Source: Priestia megaterium (GTDB lineage Bacteria; Bacillota; Bacilli; Bacillales; Bacillaceae_H). Taken from it: DNA of 64,000 nucleotides. The notes below the pieces were generated by a model. It saw only the letters and a program-made list of their open reading frames with translations. It made no database searches and was not told where the DNA came from. The position numbers and the translations under genes are program-made. Of the stretch, positions 37,712 to 44,512 are shown in pieces (within the stretch, counting starts at the first letter, position 1; every line of letters starts with the position of its first letter). The DNA lies in assembly GCF_023824195.1 (NCBI RefSeq), contig NZ_CP085442.1, positions 1,340,001 to 1,404,000 of the forward strand, read 5' to 3'.

Positions 37712-38509
37712 ATGATTAAAATGTTGCTAAGTGCTGTACTGTTTTTTAGTTTTATGAACTGTTCGGTTTCAGCAGCCGTCATTAAAAACGTAGATTTTGG
37801 TTTACAAGCTGATGAAATAGTGATCACCTTTTTACCTCTTTCAGCTGGAGAAGCGAGTCTGATTCAAGACGGAAGCGGTGAGACCATTTTGATAAATACC
37901 GGGAATGCATCTTCCTATCCCGAGCTAAAGAAGTGGTTGAAGCGATATAAAGTGAAAAAAATCAACCAATTAGTGATCACGAAACAGCAAAAGTACTATG
38001 ATTCAAATGTTCAGCGAGCTGTGAATGATTATCATATAGAGCGTATTATTGTCCCGGCTCAGTACCAGGCGGAATTTCAAACAGAGAAGTGGAAAGAAAA
38101 TGATTTATTTCAGTTAACAGATAATATACACGTTGATGTCTTGCATGCATCGAAGCAAAAAACAGCGGCTATGGATCTATTATTTACGATCGGAGAACAT
38201 CGGATTCTATATGCAATGAGCAGCTCAGATGAAGTAGAAGAAAAGTTTTTACGCATTCCTCTTACCCATGTAGATGTATTGAAAATTCCTAATTTTGGAG
38301 AGGGAACGTTTTTTTCGAATGCATTTTTGAAGCAATTAGATACACAGCTTGCCGTTGCGTTTACGAAACCAGGCCGTTCCTATTCTCCTCGCCTGCTTTC
38401 AAATTTAACAGCTGAATGGATTGAATTATATGACGTAAGAGAAGGGAGCGCTTACTCTATTAAAATGTCGCTAAAATCCTATGATGTGATGAAATTTTCT
38501 GCAAAATAA
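37712..38509 (+). CDS. secreted ComEC-like metallo-beta-lactamase-fold protein lacking the metal site
   Basis: 265 residues with signal peptide (about 1-21, ending VSAAV). The next ~100 residues follow the ComEC C-terminal MBL pattern: VITFLPLSAGEASLIQ, ETILINTGN, ELKKWLKRYKVKKINQLVIT. Where the family has the metal-binding HxHxDH, this protein has KQQKYYDS, and no replacement His cluster is seen later. It is therefore likely a non-catalytic, extracytoplasmic MBL-fold protein. RBS GAGGA is 7 nt before the ATG. It is inserted between dinG and ypmA, adjacent in B. subtilis as I recall. Confidence 0.7.
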   Translation: MIKMLLSAVLFFSFMNCSVSAAVIKNVDFGLQADEIVITFLPLSAGEASLIQDGSGETILINTGNASSYPELKKWLKRYKVKKINQLVITKQQKYYDSNVQRAVNDYHIERIIVPAQYQAEFQTEKWKENDLFQLTDNIHVDVLHASKQKTAAMDLLFTIGEHRILYAMSSSDEVEEKFLRIPLTHVDVLKIPNFGEGTFFSNAFLKQLDTQLAVAFTKPGRSYSPRLLSNLTAEWIELYDVREGSAYSIKMSLKSYDVMKFSAK

Positions 38510-38639
38510 ACAAATTTCCTTTTGCAAAAAGAGGTAAATTCCTTATAATATTATATATGTTTACTTATTTATTCGGTTTTTACGCAAAACGTACAGACTC
38601 GATTGATGAGTGAAAAAGATGACGATGGTTTTTGATACC

Positions 38640-38648
38640 TGTTATAAT
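38640..38648 (+). promoter_or_regulatory. extended -10 promoter of ypmA-ypmB
   Basis: TGT plus perfect TATAAT (38643-38648). TGACGA at 38620-38625 is a weak -35 with a 17-bp spacer. It is 50 bp before ypmA. Confidence 0.6.
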
Positions 38649-38697
38649 ACGGATATCGTCATTTTTGCGTCGTGATAGACGAGCTAGGAGGTTTACA

Positions 38698-38868
38698 ATG
38701 GAAAGTAGGATTGAAGTATTATCAACTGTCCGCGTGGAAAATTCCTCGGATTTATATAAAATTGTTGATAGTTTGAATCGCACGTTGAAAAAGCAAGATT
38801 TGATGTTCGGATTAGCGTTAGATGAAGAAGATCAAAGCAAAGCTGTATTTACAATTTATCGTACATAA
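38698..38868 (+). CDS. ypmA: small conserved protein YpmA (DUF4264)
   Basis: 56 residues, MESRIEVLSTVRVENSSDLY to IYRT, virtually the length and sequence pattern of B. subtilis YpmA. ATG 38698 follows GCTAGGAGG at the right spacing; longer in-frame readings are unsupported. Predicted soluble alpha/beta fold; function unknown. Confidence 0.9.
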   Translation: MESRIEVLSTVRVENSSDLYKIVDSLNRTLKKQDLMFGLALDEEDQSKAVFTIYRT

Positions 38869-38879
38869 GTAGGGATTTT

Positions 38880-39368
38880 ATGAAAAAGTTAATTATTGTA
38901 GCGGTAGCTGCTGTGCTTTTAATTATCGGGGGCATTTCTTTTAGCATTTATCACTCGTCCGTGAAGGATGTTCAGTCTGCTGAGGAAAAAGCAGCATCCC
39001 AAGCAAAAAAAGAATTTAATTTGAAATCTGTCACAAGCACCCAGCCATATTTCGGCAATCATGCATTTTATGTAGTAGAAGGTACAAACCGAAGCAATCA
39101 AAAGGTAATTGCTTGGATGCCTAAAAGCAAAAAACAAACAGCTGTTTTAAAGAAAGCAAGCAGCGGGATCACAAAAGAGAAAGCCATTTCCATTGTGAAA
39201 AATGATAAAGACCCGCAGGAAATTAAGTCGGTGCGCCTAGGCATTGAAAATAAAAAGCCGCTGTGGGAAGTAACATATGTGGATAAAGATAAGAAACATT
39301 TAACATACTATTATCTTGATTTCTCTAGCGGTGAATTTATAAAACGATACAGCTTATCTCAATCATAA
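38880..39368 (+). CDS. ypmB: YpmB, membrane-anchored PepSY-like (DUF5590) protein
   Basis: 162 residues. One N-terminal membrane helix (about 4-22), then an extracytoplasmic domain with two PepSY-like parts: one beginning VQSAEEKAASQAKKEF and one with GITKEKAISIVKNDKDPQEIKSVRLG. It starts 11 nt after ypmA. Such domains bind or inhibit peptidases in some proteins; here the role is unknown. Confidence 0.85.
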   Translation: MKKLIIVAVAAVLLIIGGISFSIYHSSVKDVQSAEEKAASQAKKEFNLKSVTSTQPYFGNHAFYVVEGTNRSNQKVIAWMPKSKKQTAVLKKASSGITKEKAISIVKNDKDPQEIKSVRLGIENKKPLWEVTYVDKDKKHLTYYYLDFSSGEFIKRYSLSQS

Positions 39369-39448
39369 ATCGTTTATACCATATGAAATACCATATGTGT
39401 CATAATATAAGATTTCAGCGCTTTATGAAAATAAAGCCAATTTTTTAT

Positions 39449-39476
39449 CTATAATCAGCCCGCAGGCTGATTATAG
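39449..39476. other. perfect 12-bp hairpin upstream of aspB
   Basis: CTATAATCAGCC and GGCTGATTATAG surround loop CGCA. Only CTTTAG follows, so it is a weak terminator at best. It ends 25 bp before the aspB start and could influence ribosome access. Confidence 0.7.
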
Positions 39477-39501
39477 CTTTAGTTCATAGGGGGAGATTTT
39501 A

Positions 39502-40686
39502 GTGAAGTTAGCAAAACGTGTATCAGCATTAACGCCATCATCAACATTAGCGATTACAGCAAAAGCGAAAGAATTGAAAGCGGCTGGTCATGATGTGATT
39601 GGACTTGGAGCAGGGGAACCTGATTTTAATACGCCGCAGCACATTTTAGAAGCGGCTGTCACAGCAATGAATGATGGTCAGACAAAATATACGCCAGCAG
39701 GCGGCCTTGCACCATTAAAAGAAGCGGTAATTGAAAAATTCAAACGCGACCAAGGCCTGACGTATTCACCTTCTGAAATTATTGTTTGTACAGGTGCTAA
39801 GCACGCACTGTATACGTTATTTCAAGTTCTGTTAGACGAAGGTGACGAAGTGATTATCCCGACTCCTTACTGGGTAAGTTATCCTGAGCAAGTAAAGTTA
39901 GCAGAAGGTACACCAGTATTCGTTGAAGGTTCTGAAAATAACGAATTTAAAATCACACCTGAACAATTAGAAGCGGCTATTACTGCTAAAACCAAAGCTG
40001 TTATTATCAATTCACCAAGCAACCCAACAGGTATGATTTACACAAGAGAAGAGCTTCAAGCTTTAGGAGAAGTTTGCTTGAAGCACGATATTTTTATCGT
40101 ATCAGATGAAATTTATGAAAAGCTTGTGTATGGTCAAAATGAACATGTATCGATTGCACAGCTTTCACCAGCGTTAAAAGAAAAAACAATTATCATTAAC
40201 GGTGTTTCTAAGTCACATTCCATGACGGGCTGGCGCATTGGATATGCAGCTGGTGATGCTACAGTTATTAAAGCGATGACAAACCTAGCGAGTCACAGCA
40301 CGTCAAATCCAACATCTATTGCTCAATATGCAACAATTGCTGCTTATAACGGCACTCAGGAGCCGGTAGAAATGATGCGACAAGCTTTTGAAGAGCGTCT
40401 AAACGTGATTCATGAAAAGCTGATTAACATTCCAGGGTTCTCATGCTTAAAACCACAAGGTGCTTTCTACTTATTCCCTAATGCAATTGAAGCTGCAAAG
40501 TTAACTGGTTTTGATACAGTTGATGCATGGGTAGAAGCTATTTTAGAAGAAGAGAAGGTAGCGCTAGTGCCTGGATCAGGATTCGGTTCACCTGAAAACG
40601 TACGTCTTTCTTATGCTACATCACTAGATCTGCTAGAAAAAGCAGTGGAACGCATCCATTCATTTATGACTCGTCATATGAAATAA
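39502..40686 (+). CDS. aspB: aspartate aminotransferase (class I PLP enzyme)
   Basis: 394 residues. Aspartate/oxaloacetate transamination. PLP lysine is Lys237 in NGVSKSHSMTGWRIGYA. NSPSNPTG (Asn that contacts PLP), SDEIYEKLVY and the C-terminal GSGFG..VRLSYA arginine are present. GTG 39502 is preceded by AGGGGGAG. It is followed by asnS, as in B. subtilis, linking aspartate and asparaginyl-tRNA supply. Confidence 0.95.
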   Translation: MKLAKRVSALTPSSTLAITAKAKELKAAGHDVIGLGAGEPDFNTPQHILEAAVTAMNDGQTKYTPAGGLAPLKEAVIEKFKRDQGLTYSPSEIIVCTGAKHALYTLFQVLLDEGDEVIIPTPYWVSYPEQVKLAEGTPVFVEGSENNEFKITPEQLEAAITAKTKAVIINSPSNPTGMIYTREELQALGEVCLKHDIFIVSDEIYEKLVYGQNEHVSIAQLSPALKEKTIIINGVSKSHSMTGWRIGYAAGDATVIKAMTNLASHSTSNPTSIAQYATIAAYNGTQEPVEMMRQAFEERLNVIHEKLINIPGFSCLKPQGAFYLFPNAIEAAKLTGFDTVDAWVEAILEEEKVALVPGSGFGSPENVRLSYATSLDLLEKAVERIHSFMTRHMK

Positions 40687-40703
40687 AAAAGGTTATATTT
40701 AAA

Positions 40704-40756
40704 AACAAAGGAGCCTTTTAGCACAAATCACACGTGTTAGAAGGCTCTTTTTGTTT
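40704..40756 (+). terminator. aspB terminator
   Basis: GAGCCTTTTAGCAC (40711-40724) pairs with GTGTTAGAAGGCTC (40734-40747) with two G-U pairs. T-run TTTTTGTTT follows. Confidence 0.85.
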
Positions 40757-40841
40757 GTTACTTGTTATTATGTTTGTCGAAATGTATAATAGGATGGCAT
40801 ACATAATTACGAAATGTAAGTTTTTTGGAGGGATATTAATC

Positions 40842-42134
40842 GTGAAAATTACGATTTCAGAAGCAAGCAAGCATGTAGGAAAAGAAGTAACAATTGGTGC
40901 TTGGTTAGCGAATAAACGTTCAAGTGGTAAAATCGCCTTTTTACAGCTGCGCGATGGATCAGGATTCATGCAAGGGGTAGTTGTAAAAGCTGAAGTAGAA
41001 GAAGAAACTTTTAAATTAGCTAAATCTATGACGCAAGAATCATCACTATATGTAACAGGTGTGGTACGTGAAGATGAGCGCTCACCGTTTGGCTATGAGC
41101 TAACAGTTACAAGCCTTGAAGTTATTCATGAAGCTGTTGATTATCCAATTACGCCAAAAGAACATGGAACAGAGTTCTTAATGGATAACCGTCATTTATG
41201 GCTGCGTTCTAAACGTCAACATGCTGTTATGAAGGTTCGTAACGAAATTATTCGTGCAACGTATGAATTCTTTAACGAAAACGGGTTTACAAAAGTAGAT
41301 CCTCCAATCCTAACAGGAAGTGCTCCTGAAGGAACAACAGAATTATTCCACACGAAATATTTTGACGAAGATGCATATCTTTCTCAAAGTGGACAGCTTT
41401 ATATGGAAGCAGCGGCAATGGCGCTTGGAAAAGTATTTTCATTCGGTCCAACGTTCCGCGCTGAAAAATCTAAAACACGTCGTCATTTAATTGAGTTTTG
41501 GATGATTGAACCAGAGATGGCTTTCTACCAATTCGAAGATAACTTGAAAGTACAGGAAGAGTATGTGTCTCATGTCGTACAGTCTGTTTTAACAAACTGT
41601 AAGTTAGAGTTAACTGTACTAGGCCGTGATACATCTAAGTTAGAACAAATTAAAGCGCCATTCCCTCGTATTTCGTACGATGAGGCTCTTAAATTCTTAC
41701 ATGAAAAAGGATTTACAGACATTCAGTGGGGAGATGATTTTGGAGCACCGCATGAAACAGCTATCGCAGAAAGCTATGACAAGCCGGTATTCATTACACA
41801 CTATCCAACGTCATTAAAACCATTTTATATGCAGCCAGATCCAACAAATGAAGACGTAGTATTATGTGCAGACTTAATCGCACCAGAAGGCTACGGAGAA
41901 ATCATTGGAGGCTCTGAACGTATTCATGATCAAGAGCTTTTAGCTCAGCGTGTAGAAGAGCACAAATTAGATACAGAAACGTACAAGTGGTATTTAGAGC
42001 TTCGTAAGTATGGCTCAGTTCCACATTCAGGATTTGGTTTAGGCCTTGAGCGTACGGTAGCATGGATTAGCGGCGTAGAACACGTTCGTGAAACGATTCC
42101 ATTCCCACGCTTATTAAACCGTTTATACCCGTAA
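40842..42134 (+). CDS. asnS: asparaginyl-tRNA synthetase
   Basis: 430 residues, same as B. subtilis. Class IIb synthetase: N-terminal OB-fold anticodon domain (about 1-110) and catalytic domain with [31 protein letters not shown] (motif 2) and [11 protein letters not shown] (motif 3). GTG 40842 is preceded by TTGGAGGG; the frame is open upstream but earlier codons cover the aspB terminator. Confidence 0.96.
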   Translation: MKITISEASKHVGKEVTIGAWLANKRSSGKIAFLQLRDGSGFMQGVVVKAEVEEETFKLAKSMTQESSLYVTGVVREDERSPFGYELTVTSLEVIHEAVDYPITPKEHGTEFLMDNRHLWLRSKRQHAVMKVRNEIIRATYEFFNENGFTKVDPPILTGSAPEGTTELFHTKYFDEDAYLSQSGQLYMEAAAMALGKVFSFGPTFRAEKSKTRRHLIEFWMIEPEMAFYQFEDNLKVQEEYVSHVVQSVLTNCKLELTVLGRDTSKLEQIKAPFPRISYDEALKFLHEKGFTDIQWGDDFGAPHETAIAESYDKPVFITHYPTSLKPFYMQPDPTNEDVVLCADLIAPEGYGEIIGGSERIHDQELLAQRVEEHKLDTETYKWYLELRKYGSVPHSGFGLGLERTVAWISGVEHVRETIPFPRLLNRLYP

Positions 42135-42141
42135 AGAAGTG

Positions 42142-42181
42142 AAAAAAGTATTCTGACTCTTGTAGTCAGGATACTTTTTTA
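42142..42181 (+). terminator. asnS terminator
   Basis: AAGTATTCTGACT (42146-42158) pairs with AGTCAGGATACTT (42164-42176) with one G-U, then TTTT. Confidence 0.88.
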
Positions 42182-42470
42182 GCTTTTTTTATGAATCATA
42201 AAAAGAAAAGAAAAACGAGGCTTTTACTTATAACACAGGGAAACAAAGGTAAACATAGAAAAGAGTCTAACTTAAAAGGGAGTTGCAATTCTCGAAAAAA
42301 TAAGTTAGTGTAATATTCTTGGAAGAAAGTCATCGTTCGTATATATTTTATATGTGCAGAGCAATGGTACGGTTTCAGCGGAAAGTTTTACATAGAAGCT
42401 TTTTTAGCTTCGAATAATTATTACTTTGACTATAAACTTCATGATATACTAACTACTGAGGTGTTCGGAT
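42182..42470 (+). promoter_or_regulatory. dnaD upstream region with extended -10 promoter
   Basis: 289 bp without a gene. TGATATACT at 42442-42450 is an extended -10 just 20 bp before ATG. TTGACT (42426-42431) is too close to be its normal -35. Upstream are the inverted repeat CTAACTTA/TAAGTTAG (42267-42274, 42301-42308) and a small GAAGCT/AGCTTC hairpin (42395-42411), of unknown role. Confidence 0.5.
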
Positions 42471-43178
42471 ATGAAAAAAGAAACGTTAATTGAATGGTTT
42501 GAACAAGGCACAGTTTCAATTCCGAAGCTGCTGTTTAATCACTATAGCGATTTGGGAATGAACGAAACAGAATTCATGACGTTAATGCATATTTATGTTT
42601 CCATTGAAGGCGGTGAAGGTTTCCCGACACCTAACGAATTGGCGGCAAAAATGAGTATTTCAAGTGCTGTCTGTATGGATACGCTGCGAGCATTAATTCA
42701 GCGCGGCTTTTTATCTATTGAGCAAGATCAACAGCAAAACGCCCTTATTTGTGAACGTTATTCATTAAAACCGCTTTGGGAAAAGCTTATTCATCATATG
42801 ATGCAAGAAACAAGAGAAGTAGAAAAAAGCGAAGAAGAACAAGAAGAGCTTAATTTATATACAATGTTTGAAAAAGAGTTCGGCAGAGCATTGTCTCCGT
42901 TTGAATGCGAAACGCTAGCGATGTGGATTGATCAAGATCATCATGATCCAATTATTATTAAAGCGGCACTAAGAGAGTCGGTGATGTCTGGAAAATTAAA
43001 CTTCCGGTATATTGATCGTATTTTATTTGAATGGAAGAAAAGTGGTATTCGGACCATTGATCAAGCCCGCAAGCATAGCCAAAAATTTCGTCAAAATCAA
43101 CAGCCCAAAAAACTATCTTCTGTTAACCCTTCTCAGTCTACATCAGCCATTCCTTTTTTTAACTGGCTAGAGCAATGA
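42471..43178 (+). CDS. dnaD: DNA replication initiation protein DnaD
   Basis: 235 residues. Part of the DnaB-DnaD-DnaI primosome that loads replicative helicase at oriC and at restart sites. The N-terminal winged-helix DDBH1 domain (about 1-110) contains LMHIYVSIEGGEGFPTPNELA. The C-terminal DDBH2 domain has the motif YIDRILFEWKKSGI (about 184-197). A Gln/Lys/Ser-rich tail follows. RBS GAGGTG precedes ATG 42471. Confidence 0.95.
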   Translation: MKKETLIEWFEQGTVSIPKLLFNHYSDLGMNETEFMTLMHIYVSIEGGEGFPTPNELAAKMSISSAVCMDTLRALIQRGFLSIEQDQQQNALICERYSLKPLWEKLIHHMMQETREVEKSEEEQEELNLYTMFEKEFGRALSPFECETLAMWIDQDHHDPIIIKAALRESVMSGKLNFRYIDRILFEWKKSGIRTIDQARKHSQKFRQNQQPKKLSSVNPSQSTSAIPFFNWLEQ

Positions 43179-43184
43179 CAGGAT

Positions 43185-43234
43185 AAAAAGCTGCTTCAAG
43201 ATCCAAGTAATTGAATCTTGAAGCAGCTTTTTTA
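43185..43234 (+). terminator. dnaD terminator
   Basis: An 18-nt arm starting AAAAAGCTGCTTC (43185-43202) pairs exactly with 43215-43232, ending in T6. Confidence 0.93.
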
Positions 43235-43318
43235 AAAGAATATGGACAAAAGTAGCATTTGACAGGAACCCTATTGTAAAATAGGAGGGAACTACCTGTA
43301 AGAAGAAGGAGAACTAGT

Positions 43319-43990
43319 ATGTTAACGTTAAAACAAATCAGACAGTGCCTAGATGCTATGGCAGAAATGTTTCCTGACGCCCACTGTGAGTTAAATCATC
43401 GGAATCCCTTTGATTTAGTCATTGCTGTGGCGCTATCTGCTCAGTGCACAGATGCTTTAGTCAATCGCGTAACAGCGGATTTATTCAAGAAATATCAAAC
43501 GCCTGAAGACTATTTAGCCGTTTCGTTAGAAGAGCTACAGCAAGATATTAGATCAATTGGCTTATATAGAAACAAAGCTAAAAATATTCAAAAGCTCTGC
43601 CGTATGCTCATTGATGAATACGGAGGAGAAGTTCCAAGAGATCGTGATGAGCTGACCAATCTTCCAGGAGTAGGGCGTAAGACGGCTAATGTTGTTGTAT
43701 CCGTAGCTTTTGGAGTACCGTCAATAGCAGTAGATACACATGTAGAACGTGTAAGTAAACGCCTTGGGATTTGCAGGTGGAAAGATTCCGTTTTGGAAGT
43801 AGAAAAAACGCTGATGAGAAAAATTCCGAAAGATGAATGGTCTGTTACGCATCATCGACTTATCTTTTTTGGACGCTATCACTGTAAAGCACAGTCTCCT
43901 CAATGTCATGTCTGCCCGCTTCTTGATCTTTGCCGAGAAGGAAAGAAACGAATGAAAGGAAAAGAGAAGAAGACAGATGTTACCGATTGA
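43319..43990 (+). CDS. nth: endonuclease III, DNA glycosylase/AP lyase
   Basis: 223 residues. Removes oxidised pyrimidines. Helix-hairpin-helix LPGVGRKTANVV with catalytic Lys121, Asp139 in AVDTHVERV, and the C-terminal 4Fe-4S cluster Cys189, 196, 199, 205 (C-x6-C-x2-C-x5-C) are all intact. GAAGGAGAAC precedes ATG 43319. Its last codons overlap the ypoC start by 14 nt. Confidence 0.97.
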   Translation: MLTLKQIRQCLDAMAEMFPDAHCELNHRNPFDLVIAVALSAQCTDALVNRVTADLFKKYQTPEDYLAVSLEELQQDIRSIGLYRNKAKNIQKLCRMLIDEYGGEVPRDRDELTNLPGVGRKTANVVVSVAFGVPSIAVDTHVERVSKRLGICRWKDSVLEVEKTLMRKIPKDEWSVTHHRLIFFGRYHCKAQSPQCHVCPLLDLCREGKKRMKGKEKKTDVTD

Positions 43991-44477
43991 AGTGCCGTCA
44001 CATTTCATATGCGAACCATTCTATTCAAAAGAAGATCGGGTTCTTGAAGTAGATGAAAAAAATGGAAGAAATTATTTTGCTTATGATATTTTATACGATG
44101 TACATAAAGAAACGAAAACACCTTGGAGGGATGTTCAAAAGAACATACGGCCATTTTTTGAGAAGTGGGAAACTCAAAGGGAAGAACTGTATACGCTTTT
44201 TTCTCAGCGAAAAGCAAAAGAAGCGGCGCCTTGTATGAAACAAGCTGCTGCGATGTATATTAGTTTACTGTTTTGGATTAATGGACAGCCCGTTCGGCGT
44301 TTAAATCGGCTGCAAGAAGACATAGCGGACCTAACCTATAAGCCTATTAACTGTGCTGAGAGACTTATGTTTTTGCTGCAGCGAGTTTCTTCTTATCAAG
44401 CGTATATTCAGCTGACAGAATTATTTAATGAGCTGCGTAAGCAGTATGCAAAAATGCTTATTCTTCACAAGAAATAA
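43977..44477 (+). CDS. ypoC: conserved protein YpoC
   Basis: 166 residues, soluble, mostly helical; motif CAERLMFLLQRVSSYQAYIQL near the C-terminus. Length and position (nth-ypoC-ponA) match B. subtilis YpoC. ATG 43977 overlaps nth, with GAGAAGAAG as a modest ribosome site. Function is unknown. Confidence 0.85.
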   Translation: MLPIEVPSHFICEPFYSKEDRVLEVDEKNGRNYFAYDILYDVHKETKTPWRDVQKNIRPFFEKWETQREELYTLFSQRKAKEAAPCMKQAAAMYISLLFWINGQPVRRLNRLQEDIADLTYKPINCAERLMFLLQRVSSYQAYIQLTELFNELRKQYAKMLILHKK

Positions 44478-44503
44478 AGCCCCTACACGTGTAGGGGCTT
44501 TTT
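44476..44503. terminator. bidirectional ypoC/ponA terminator
   Basis: AAAGCCCCTACAC (44476-44488) is followed directly by its exact reverse complement and TT. It lies between convergent ypoC and ponA. Confidence 0.9.
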
Positions 44504-44512
44504 ACTGCTACG

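Noticed and set aside
43258..43283. TTGACA upstream of nth as a standard sigma-A promoter
   Set aside because: The best -10 (TAAAAT) is only 12 bp away; at 16-18 bp there is no acceptable hexamer.
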